Shown piece by piece: positions 25,301 through 31,605 of a stretch of 64,000 bases of DNA (position 1 is its first letter; each line of letters begins with the position of its first letter). The notes below the pieces were generated by a model. That model did not search any database. It saw only the letters and a program-made list of their open reading frames with translations, and was not told the DNA's origin. Source of the stretch: Catellatospora citrea (GTDB lineage: Bacteria > Actinomycetota > Actinomycetes > Mycobacteriales > Micromonosporaceae); assembly GCF_003610235.1 (NCBI RefSeq), contig NZ_RAPR01000001.1, forward strand, positions 3,038,001 to 3,102,000, in the 5' to 3' direction. The position numbers and the translations under genes were made by a program.

Positions 25301-26466
25301 GCATTGCCGAGATCTGCCTTCGTCGTGCAGGGGGAGCCCTTCCCGCGCATGTCCCAGATCGAGGCGAGTTCACCGCATGCATCGACGCCGCGCGGGGGGC
25401 GACGGAGCATGACATCGTGATCGACACGTGGGCGGTGGCCGTGCTGCTCGCTCTACCCACCGACGTTCGCGCTGCCGCGATGGGCCGATTCGCTCGAGTC
25501 CTCACCACTGACAACGTCATGGTCGACGCTCTGTGGGCACAGGACACCCTGGCGCTACGGAGCACGGGTGTCCTGTGGTTCGACGATCAACATGATCACC
25601 TGAAGATCGAGGAATCCGAGGACGCCGAAGCCTACCGACTGGCCGGCGAAGCGGCCGGGCTGCTAACGCAGATCGAGGCACTCACCCGCCGGACCGCGCC
25701 GACGACCGGACGCACTCTCGAACCGCCAGCGGCACAGCTCACCACCTGGGCGTCGCCCCTTGACCTCGCACGCGAGGAGGGCGTCGTGCTCTGGAGCGAT
25801 GACGCGGCGCTTCGTGCTCTTGCCCGCAGCACCGGTGTTCGGGCGACTTCGACGCTGGCGGTGCTGCATGAACTTCACCGCACTGGCATCGTGAGCGAGC
25901 AGTTGAATGAGGAATGCCTCAGACGTCTGATCACGTCTGGTGTCGGCGACATTGACTTCAGCGAGCAGCGGCTGCTGGAGCTTGCTGAGGATGACGGCTG
26001 GCGGCCCGCCGCGGTCGCCGCTGTCCTTTCCCGGCCTGCTACATGGAGCGATCCGTTTCGTGCCACGGCGTTCTACCGGCGCCTTGCTGCGCTGGTACGC
26101 GCCCACGAACCCGGTCAACTACCCCACTGGCTGTATGCCGCTGTGCGCGGCGCCACGATGCTGCTGAACCGGCCGGACACCGCTGCCGGAATCGCTGGGT
26201 GCCTGCTCGCGGCCACCATCGACATCGGCAGGACGCAGGGAGAACAGACAACGCGCCTGGTTGTCATGACCCGCCTTGCGCTTACCGACACCGACGATCC
26301 CGACTCGACGCCGGCTGCCGATCCACTGCCCGTTGCGGTTTCGGTGCTGCGAGACGCATTTGCCAGCGCTACCTCTGCTGAGCTCGCGGCACGTTTTATC
26401 ATGGCCACCTTCGCCGATCTCGGCGACTACGACCGAAACACCATTTTTCGGATCGTGCTCGAATAG
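22387..26466 (+). CDS. Giant nuclease-like/TPR/PIN-like protein (candidate defence factor)
   Basis: A 1359-residue protein from the GTG at 22387, which has a GGAGG-like site upstream; a GTG at 22339 would add 16 residues. The N-terminus SPYSTGGGGTKLEHDYGA resembles the start of PD-(D/E)xK dsDNA-nuclease domains found in large defence proteins: Glu22, Asp62 in HPVDGLVV, then VLYIGVRH at the ExK position (weakly conserved). Residues of about 250-1000 are alpha-helical with TPR-like repeats (for example AALNLAQAYRAAGRVDDQ). The C-terminal part has PIN-domain features: VIDTWAVAVLLAL near 1011 and VVLWSDDAALRALARSTGV near 1133-1152. Two TTA codons occur (22447, 24163). No operon partner is visible on this strand. 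Role in antiviral defence is an inference from domains and island location. Confidence 0.65.
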   Translation: MGQTERGFASPYSTGGGGTKLEHDYGAVLLAELLLQHPILGLGDDMVIREVRFQQGATHPVDGLVVLGECPPVSRVLYIGVRHNPKIAGGSAPFVTLLVDYLRMLVGHREGLDLDRERLAIAVAAPHTGAGEVAKLAKLARGQPDDAAFRMAVAAPKATNGKIRARLQYLDDAVRAAAIQADIALADDADRNALTWRLLRSLRIIELRLEGDEQADRTNVVSRLVTLTGGPARAVSVWRHLQDLSAGYAQTAAIVTREMLVRELSTVLPLLDLAPFPAAAGVAARDDQVHERLRQLPAACGPRMLAAWRDDPALTWRLVTALTTVEARPAEVLWQWQADLPEWLGGACWQVQLACGELAVAYGAAVLAADLFMSAVGLGAPRRGFWLAQAALIYDENGRDDDSKAALSSISAATAVGEPLAGAVVGLLNGDRSAASLVAEAWSPDEPGEHGLRAVLRLRFAEPASPSAAVDRRSLDRGLLVLAEALREYWTAGLAVARAKLLILRARRGESPNWDADLRESRTLALRARDERRTYRGDSAEAVAVACHASALLMDLGRILTLGAPGGEATGYEADAPEVCHFVAIAAIQYGLLDLARERAAHVRDEATRARIDAYLAQVDGQDPQPHWWRAAELASDSDEHLAQALLGLAQLGVDGLARFPEFGHRNPDEAVELRAVAEMNAGRPDSAILRLRERRRSSVTAALNLAQAYRAAGRVDDQVTTLRDAADHFGDRSLRFTAAEALARAGRGDEADQELTALLAAAEPDWSGRAEALRLAAQLANDSGRYDRVCQLLRTVGQIEPNDTSSRWALIRTLLHRGDVTEAWRVLHDAPQPLDPSNTADARAWIQLHRRRGQPVETISGCLRLLRRFGDDEQFVATVLTNLMLPWPEPVELAEGLQTQLAAESERFFQRWPDSRHLRRLQTADTDQLQADLVTMMRRTSDQQMQWRRIMHGVASERLPRAFLAATAQRSIAEICLRRAGGALPAHVPDRGEFTACIDAARGATEHDIVIDTWAVAVLLALPTDVRAAAMGRFARVLTTDNVMVDALWAQDTLALRSTGVLWFDDQHDHLKIEESEDAEAYRLAGEAAGLLTQIEALTRRTAPTTGRTLEPPAAQLTTWASPLDLAREEGVVLWSDDAALRALARSTGVRATSTLAVLHELHRTGIVSEQLNEECLRRLITSGVGDIDFSEQRLLELAEDDGWRPAAVAAVLSRPATWSDPFRATAFYRRLAALVRAHEPGQLPHWLYAAVRGATMLLNRPDTAAGIAGCLLAATIDIGRTQGEQTTRLVVMTRLALTDTDDPDSTPAADPLPVAVSVLRDAFASATSAELAARFIMATFADLGDYDRNTIFRIVLE

Positions 26467-26808
26467 AGACGGCGCTGAGGGAAGGCGTAGAGGGTTGCCC
26501 TAGTCAAGCCCGTCCATCGCTACAGGGCGGGCCCTGACCTCCCTGGCCGAAATCATCAACCTGCTCGAACTGGCGAGGACCTGTCTCGGAATTACTGGAT
26601 GGATGCGTCGAAGGTGATCCGGCCGGCAACTCCGAAGATCGATTTCACGGCACCCGCCCCCTGTGCGCAGGGTCTATTTCGTTCGTGACTGGCAACCAGC
26701 TCTTAGGTACGGTTGTCAATGCCGTCGGTTCTCATCAAGCCTTTTGGAGATCTGTGGCGAGAAACCCCGCACCACCCACCAATGAGCTTCCTGGCGAGGG
26801 AGAGAGTC
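26467..26808. other. Intergenic stretch upstream of the HTH regulator
   Basis: About 340 bp; I see no gene, RNA or strong repeat. It should contain the terminator of the giant gene and the promoter of the regulator. Confidence 0.4.
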
Positions 26809-27117
26809 ATGCCGCGGCGATCTGTTCTTGTCGACCCAGCCTTTCCTTCGCGACTCAAGGAGTTGCGCGAGCAGCGAGGAGTCTCTCTGCGGCGTCTTGG
26901 CCAGCATGTGCACTGCTCCCATGGGTTCTTGTGGGACCTGGAAGCCGGCAAGAAGCAGCCGAGCGTATCGGTCGCGTTATTACTGGATGGCGCACTCGCT
27001 GGCAATGGTGAATTGTCAGCCATGGTGCGGGAGATGTCAGCCGACAGCAGGGGACACGAAGATGCTCGCTACCACGACGCCCCCAGTGGTCTCGGGCTAG
27101 AGTTTGCGCCGGATTAG
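26809..27117 (+). CDS. N-terminal HTH half of an interrupted XRE/TPR regulator
   Basis: 102 residues from the ATG at 26809 (ribosome-binding site GAGGGAGAG). An XRE-type helix-turn-helix fills residues 10-65 (FPSRLKELREQRGVSLRRLG, then FLWDLEAGKKQPS), after which the reading frame ends in TAG at 27115. The same frame continues without further stops into the TPR half that starts at 27160 (reading ...LAVDLWQEDVHRRKML), so the two were probably one gene. Two consecutive TTA codons occur at 26977-26982. As it stands it would make a DNA-binding domain without its sensor. Confidence 0.6.
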   Translation: MPRRSVLVDPAFPSRLKELREQRGVSLRRLGQHVHCSHGFLWDLEAGKKQPSVSVALLLDGALAGNGELSAMVREMSADSRGHEDARYHDAPSGLGLEFAPD

Positions 27118-27159
27118 CGACAGGGCGTCGCCCTCGCCGTAGACCTTTGGCAGGAAGAT

Positions 27160-28182
27160 GTGCATCGGCGGAAGATGCTCCGGGCGGTCGGGTTCAGCGC
27201 CACGGCCTTCATGGCGCCTGCAATGCGGTGGCTTGTCTCGCCGATGGACGAACGACCGTCCGGCGACGGCGATCGTCTGATCGGTGAACCCGACGTCGAG
27301 ACGGTGAAGCGGATCACTGCCACGTACCGCACGCTCGACAACCAGTTCGGTGGCGGCCATGTGCGGGAGAGCATCGTGCGGTTCCTCCAAGGAGAGGTGG
27401 CCGCGATGCTGCAAGGCAGGTACGACGCGAACACGGGCCGGGCGTTGCTGTCGGCTGCGGCTGAGGCCACGCAGCTGGCCGGGTGGGCGTCGTACGACAT
27501 CGGCATGAACGGGCTGGCTCAGCGGTACATGATCCAGGCGCTGCGGCTGGCATATGGTGCCGGTGACCGCGCCCTAGGTGCCGAGATCCTAGCGGCGATG
27601 AGCCATCAAGCTGCCTATCTGAATGCTTCGGCACATGCGGTCGATCTTGCTCGTGCGGCAGGCCGGGTGGCCGCGGAGGCGGGGATCAAGGCGATCGAGG
27701 CCGAGTCCGCGGTTCTGGAAGCGCAGGGTCTTGCGTCGGGTGGGGACGAAGCGGCCTGTGCCAAGGCTCTGGACCGGGCTGAGCGCGCGTTCGACAAGGC
27801 CGATCGCACCAGCGCCCCGCAGTGGATCGGGTACTTCGACGAGTCGTATCTAGCGGCCAAGTTCGGCCATTGCTTCGCCGCCCTGGGCCGGGGTGATCTC
27901 GCGCGGCGTTTCGCCGAGCGCTCCCTCGACATGGACGGCCAGCATTACGCGCGTGGCAAGCAGTTCAACCTGGCGTTGCTAGCGACTGCACACGCCCAGG
28001 CAGGCGATCTCGATCAGGCTAGCGCGGTGGGCCTGCAGACGGTCGACGCGGCCGAAGGTCTGGATTCGATGCGTGCTCGCGACTACCTGGGCGAGTTGTC
28101 GGACCGGCTTGCCAAGCACGTCGGTCTGCCCGCCGTGCGTGAGTTCACCGAACGGGCTCGCCCCGTGCTACCAGCCGTCTAG
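27160..28182 (+). CDS. C-terminal TPR half of an interrupted XRE/TPR regulator
   Basis: 340 residues in the same frame as the HTH half, separated by a single TAG. It matches the C-terminal part of actinobacterial HTH-TPR regulators: an RRKMLRAVGFSATAFMAPAMRW linker region, then repeated helix pairs such as GLAQRYMIQALRLAYGAGD, EILAAMSHQAAYL and ARRFAERSLDMDG. These TPRs usually bind a peptide or small ligand. The GTG start at 27160 has AGGAAG only 2-3 nt upstream, so independent initiation is uncertain. It converges on the NUDIX gene with a 4-bp overlap. Confidence 0.65.
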   Translation: MHRRKMLRAVGFSATAFMAPAMRWLVSPMDERPSGDGDRLIGEPDVETVKRITATYRTLDNQFGGGHVRESIVRFLQGEVAAMLQGRYDANTGRALLSAAAEATQLAGWASYDIGMNGLAQRYMIQALRLAYGAGDRALGAEILAAMSHQAAYLNASAHAVDLARAAGRVAAEAGIKAIEAESAVLEAQGLASGGDEAACAKALDRAERAFDKADRTSAPQWIGYFDESYLAAKFGHCFAALGRGDLARRFAERSLDMDGQHYARGKQFNLALLATAHAQAGDLDQASAVGLQTVDAAEGLDSMRARDYLGELSDRLAKHVGLPAVREFTERARPVLPAV

Positions 28183-28742
28183 AGCTTGCCCTGCGCTCTC
28201 AGTAGAAGGATGGCGAGCAGGCCTGCGACGGAGCCCGCGCCGACGATCTCGCCTAGGCGCATCCGACGCTCGATGTCGTCGAGGGGTATCCACTCGACTC
28301 GTTCGGCCTCGTTGACGTCGGGTGCGGTGCCGATATGGTCGGCCCCGCGCCCCAAGTACACGAGGTTTGTCTGGTCGACAGTGCCCACCATTGGCTGAAA
28401 GGTCACCAGCGGCTCCAGAGTTCGTGGCCGCCAGCCGGTCTCCTCCTCGACTTCGCGTGCGGCGCACACGGCCGGGTCCTCATCAGAATCGATGTAGCCG
28501 CCGGGCAGCTCCCACACCCAGCGGTCGAGGATGAAGCGATGGCGCCACATCATCAGCACGCGCTCGGCGTCATCGACCACGATCACCATCGCTGCTGTCG
28601 GCACGCGGAGCACGTACTGCTCGAAGCGGACTCCGGTGGGCAGCTCGACGTCGGCGATGCTCAGCGCCGCACGCCGGGTGTCGTCGACCACCCGCTCGCC
28701 GTGAATCGTCCACTCGCTGGCCCGACGGCTGCCCACCTGCAT
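28179..28742 (-). CDS. NUDIX hydrolase
   Basis: A 187-residue protein with a complete Nudix box at about residues 82-104: Gly-x5-Glu, then REVEEETGW. The surrounding ADP-ribose-pyrophosphatase-like layout fits (ELPGGYIDSDEDP, then LVTFQPMVGTVDQTNLVYLG). Such enzymes hydrolyse nucleoside diphosphates linked to another moiety (NDP-sugars, ADP-ribose, oxidised nucleotides); the substrate here is unknown. A 30-bp perfect palindrome lies 43 bp upstream of the ATG and may control it. It sits between the regulator and the small-gene/RiPP cluster in the island. Confidence 0.85.
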   Translation of the reverse strand: MQVGSRRASEWTIHGERVVDDTRRAALSIADVELPTGVRFEQYVLRVPTAAMVIVVDDAERVLMMWRHRFILDRWVWELPGGYIDSDEDPAVCAAREVEEETGWRPRTLEPLVTFQPMVGTVDQTNLVYLGRGADHIGTAPDVNEAERVEWIPLDDIERRMRLGEIVGAGSVAGLLAILLLRAQGKL

Positions 28743-28784
28743 GGAACGACCCTAACGGGTCCGGCCCACCCTCGGCACCTGACT

Positions 28785-28814
28785 GTCTGCCGTTGTCGGC
28801 CGACAACGGCAGAC
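28785..28814. promoter_or_regulatory. 30-bp perfect palindrome in the NUDIX/small-gene divergent region
   Basis: Left arm GTCTGCCGTTGTCGG, right arm its exact reverse complement, no spacer. It lies 43 bp upstream of the NUDIX start and about 180 bp upstream of the first small gene. It could be a repressor operator for the divergent promoters or, less likely, a bidirectional terminator, since it lies between gene starts. Confidence 0.6.
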
Positions 28815-28997
28815 GCCTGTCCGCTTCATGGTTACAAGCCGCAGCCGCCACGCTACTGATCGACGGGCATCCCCGTCGATCCCGCTACCGGCACCGCCAC
28901 GCACCGCGGTGCCCCGGCTGCGGGAGAAGGCCCCGGCCGGACGTGACACCGTCTCCGTCCGGCCGGGCGCATCGCGTGACGACGGGAGGGTTCAGCG

Positions 28998-29228
28998 GTG
29001 AACGCCGCAGCGAACGTAATCAAGCCGACCAGGGCGCGCCTTCCTCAGGCACAGCATCTCGCGCGGGTGCACTGCCCGATCTCGTGGCCAGAGGGTGATC
29101 GCTGCCTCAACTGCCACGAGATGTTTCCGTGCACGACCTACAGCTGGGCCTTCGATGCGCTCATCGACGCCGGGTGGAGCACCACCGAGGTCCTGGCCCT
29201 GGACTCCAGAACAGGACCATGGTCATGA
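28998..29228 (+). CDS. Small Cys-motif protein 1
   Basis: 76 residues from a GTG with a strong ribosome-binding site (GGGAGG). It contains CLNCHEMFPC (CX2CX5C) preceded by an acidic Gly turn (PEGDR) and followed by a helix. Two other small genes in this array have a related motif. The cysteines suggest a small metal site, probably zinc. Its TGA overlaps the next ATG (ATGA). Function unknown. Confidence 0.6.
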   Translation: MNAAANVIKPTRARLPQAQHLARVHCPISWPEGDRCLNCHEMFPCTTYSWAFDALIDAGWSTTEVLALDSRTGPWS

Positions 29229-29410
29229 TCATCACCGCTGACAAGCCGGACGGTGGCGTCGAGATGGATGCGCGCTCGATCCTGCTGGTGCACACGCCCG
29301 ACGAAGACGGCCTGTGCCAGGGCTGCTACGAGTTCACCTGTACTTTCGCCCGGTTCCCGTGCTCTCAAGCTCGGTGGGCTCGGGCGGTGCAGGACGGCGA
29401 TCCGTCATGA
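29225..29410 (+). CDS. Small Cys-motif protein 2
   Basis: 61 residues, starting at the ATG of an ATGA overlap with the previous gene. The core TPDEDGLCQGCYEFTC and a later FPC give CX2CX4C...C, a variant of the motif in the neighbouring small proteins. Its TGA overlaps the ATG of the next gene. Probably a small metal-binding protein; function unknown. Confidence 0.55.
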   Translation: MIITADKPDGGVEMDARSILLVHTPDEDGLCQGCYEFTCTFARFPCSQARWARAVQDGDPS

Positions 29411-29706
29411 AGCCGCTACATGCCAAGGTGTTGGCGGTGCGCAGCGTGCCCCGCCAGCAGATCTACAAGGTCTTGCTAGCTGAGCCCGGCCGGGCTTGGA
29501 CCATCCGTGAGCTTGCCGGATCGCTACCGGACGTGTCGGTGGAGGCGGTGACCGCGACTCTGCACCTGATGCTGGGCGAGCGGCTGATGAACCAGGTACA
29601 CCACGCCCGAGGCCTGACCCTGCAGCTCAACAACGAAGGCCGCACGACGATCGAGCAGATCGTTCAAGGCTGGTCCGCCGTCCCGACCACCGAGAGCCAG
29701 CCGTGA
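29407..29706 (+). CDS. Small winged-helix-like protein
   Basis: 99 residues, start in an ATGA overlap. Residues of about 15-75 read as a winged helix-turn-helix: QQIYKVLLAEPGRAWTIREL (helices 1-2), then SVEAVTATLHLMLGERLMNQV (recognition helix and wing), as in MarR/ArsR-like small DNA-binding proteins. It ends in a GTGA overlap with the next gene. It may regulate the adjacent RiPP genes, which is an inference from position. Confidence 0.55.
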   Translation: MKPLHAKVLAVRSVPRQQIYKVLLAEPGRAWTIRELAGSLPDVSVEAVTATLHLMLGERLMNQVHHARGLTLQLNNEGRTTIEQIVQGWSAVPTTESQP

Positions 29707-30011
29707 ACCCGATCCGAGCCACGGTGCCGGCCGCTACGCTCCTCGGCCTCGACGCTGCCCACCGCGTCATCTCCGAACATCTGCGTTCAGATGTCGGCGG
29801 GCGGTGTCTGTCCTGCCGAGAACTGGAGCCCTGCGCTCAGCGCGCCACGGCACATGCCGCGCTGTTCGGTCATGATCGCCAGCTTCCTCGCCGACGGCCC
29901 ATGGAGCTGATCGGCGCTGGTGGGAACTTCGGTGCCGGGGTGAGGTCAACGTTTCACGCCTTCGGCACGTCGGGCGGAGACCGGACGCATAGGGCCAGTT
30001 CATCGCCCTGA
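29703..30011 (+). CDS. Small Cys-motif protein 3
   Basis: 102 residues from the GTG of a GTGA overlap. It contains GGRCLSCRELEPC (CX2CX5C), matching small protein 1 in spacing, followed by a short helix; the C-terminal 45 residues are low-complexity. Last of four translationally coupled small genes upstream of the radical SAM gene. Function unknown. Confidence 0.5.
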   Translation: MNPIRATVPAATLLGLDAAHRVISEHLRSDVGGRCLSCRELEPCAQRATAHAALFGHDRQLPRRRPMELIGAGGNFGAGVRSTFHAFGTSGGDRTHRASSSP

Positions 30012-30203
30012 CGCCGTCGAGCGATGGCGTCTCTCACAGCCAACCAGCGGACCAAGGAGGGATGACTGCATGACCAGGGGACCACCACGACTGCGCTGAT
30101 GAACTCGCGCCAGTCCGGCTGTTCGGCGCGCCCAAGGGCCGGAACTCCGGCGGCCGCCTGCCAGGCAGCCGCCCACTACCCACTCCCTCAGGAGGTGATC
30201 GAC

Positions 30204-31406
30204 GTGCACCAGCTCATCGCCACCCCGTTCCTCGATGACGGCCATCTCATCCTCAAACCCGGCAGCGAGCAGGGCATGCGTATTCCCGTCGGGCACTATG
30301 AGCAGCTTCGCGACCTGTCCGCGCGTCACGGCCCAGTTCCGGATTGGCTGGTCAACTCCGCCGTGAACGGCTGGGGGCTGCGCCTGCGTGACGAGCCCGT
30401 CAACGAGGTCGTGACCGTGCGCCGGCCCAGCAATTACGGCTATGGGCGGGCGTCGTGGGAGCTGAACCTCGGCTGCAACTACGACTGCGAGCACTGCTAC
30501 CTCGACATCAAGCGCTTCGAGGGCCTGGCCTGGGAGCAGCGGGTCCGGCTTCTGCACATCCTTCGTGATGCCGGGGTGGTGTGGCTGCAGTTGACCGGCG
30601 GCGAGCCGCTGATCGACAAATTGTTCACCGAGACCTACACGTACGCGTGGGACCTCGGCATGATGATCTCGATCTCGACCAACGCGTCGCGGCTGTGGAA
30701 GCCGGAGATCCTCGACCTGCTACGAACCCGACCGGCGTACCACATCACCATCAGCGTCTACGGTGCCACGGCCGACAGCTACGACACGCTCGTGCGCCGC
30801 CGGGGAGCGTTCGACAAGTTCCACCGGGGCCTGGCCGCCGCCAGCGAGGCCGGGCTGACCATGAACCTCAACCTCGTCGTCACCAAGACCAACGACACCG
30901 AGGTCGACGGCATGATCGCCCTCGCGGATGGGTTCGGGCTGCCCTACCACGTGTTCTCGAACATGTCCCCGACGATCATGGGCAGCGCCCGGAGCCTGCC
31001 CGCGCAGTCGATGCCGCTGCTCAAGGCACGCAAGCCGTTTACCGGCTGCAACGCAGGCCACACGTTCTTCCACGTGGACCCGCACGGCATGGCCTCGATC
31101 TGCAAGGTCGGCCGCGACCCCAACATCGACCTCCTCGCCGAAGGCGTGGAGGGCCTGCGCCGACTCGGCGGCATCGCCGACGGCCTGCTCGCCAGGACCG
31201 GCGGGTGCAGCGGCTGCAGTGTGCAGGGCACGTGCAACACGTGCATGCCGCTGGTCCGGCTGTACCGGCAGGCGAAGTCGCCGATGGAGCGCTACTGCCA
31301 GCACCGAGAAAGTGGGGAGGTGATTATCAATGGCACCGACAGCCACAGCGACCCGGCCGGCACCGGTCATGGTCGCGCTGTCCCAGCGTCCGCAGCCGCG
31401 GCCTGA
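30204..31406 (+). CDS. Radical SAM/SPASM-like peptide maturase
   Basis: A 400-residue protein from the GTG at 30204 (AGGAGG 8 nt upstream). The radical SAM [4Fe-4S] motif is CNYDCEHC (Cys91, Cys95, Cys98), followed by the SAM-binding TGGEPLID. The C-terminal part has extra cysteines (TGCNAGHTFF, ICKVGR, CSGCSVQGTCNTC, YCQH) typical of SPASM/twitch auxiliary Fe-S sites. About 80 N-terminal residues may recognise the leader peptide. Such enzymes install thioether, C-C or epimerised residues in ribosomal peptides. The gene for a Cys-containing 55-residue peptide overlaps its 3' end by 77 bp, strongly suggesting the substrate. Confidence 0.85.
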   Translation: MHQLIATPFLDDGHLILKPGSEQGMRIPVGHYEQLRDLSARHGPVPDWLVNSAVNGWGLRLRDEPVNEVVTVRRPSNYGYGRASWELNLGCNYDCEHCYLDIKRFEGLAWEQRVRLLHILRDAGVVWLQLTGGEPLIDKLFTETYTYAWDLGMMISISTNASRLWKPEILDLLRTRPAYHITISVYGATADSYDTLVRRRGAFDKFHRGLAAASEAGLTMNLNLVVTKTNDTEVDGMIALADGFGLPYHVFSNMSPTIMGSARSLPAQSMPLLKARKPFTGCNAGHTFFHVDPHGMASICKVGRDPNIDLLAEGVEGLRRLGGIADGLLARTGGCSGCSVQGTCNTCMPLVRLYRQAKSPMERYCQHRESGEVIINGTDSHSDPAGTGHGRAVPASAAAA

Positions 31407-31497
31407 GGTGACGGAGATCGAGTTCGTCAACGTCGAGCAGACCGTCCTGGCCGCGAACAAGTGCAACTGCAACTCCAGCGACGACAACCCGTACTGA
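31330..31497 (+). CDS. Putative RiPP precursor peptide, 55 residues
   Basis: It starts at ATG 31330 with a strong ribosome-binding site (GGGGAGG, 9 nt upstream) inside the end of the radical SAM gene, in another frame. A Pro/Thr-rich N-terminus and an acidic leader (EVTEIEFVNVEQ) precede a short C-terminal core ending AANKCNCNSSDDNPY. The two Cys in a CNC arrangement and several Asn/Ser are plausible sites for radical modification. A hairpin follows 10 bp after the stop. I do not recognise a described precursor family; it is too short for standard ORF calling. Confidence 0.75.
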   Translation: MAPTATATRPAPVMVALSQRPQPRPEVTEIEFVNVEQTVLAANKCNCNSSDDNPY

Positions 31498-31507
31498 CGA
31501 CCGACGA

Positions 31508-31539
31508 GGGTGGTCCCGGCGTGGGCGCTGGGACCACCC
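31508..31539 (+). promoter_or_regulatory. Intercistronic hairpin after the precursor gene (attenuator)
   Basis: Perfect 10-bp inverted repeat (GGGTGGTCCC / GGGACCACCC) with a 12-nt loop, 10 bp after the precursor stop and before the kinase-like gene. Such hairpins commonly cause partial termination, or protect the upstream mRNA, so that precursor is made in excess of enzyme. No U-tract follows, so read-through is expected. Confidence 0.6.
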
Positions 31540-31605
31540 TCCACCACCCCGGTAACCTCGCCGCCAGCAAGCGGCCCAGCGAAGGAGCAGCTCCTGAATC
31601 CGCGC

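Noticed and set aside
31510..31605. N-terminal extension of the kinase-like protein from GTG 31510
   Set aside because: The start lies inside the perfect hairpin, and the extension is low-complexity; AAGGAG at 31582 points to a later start.
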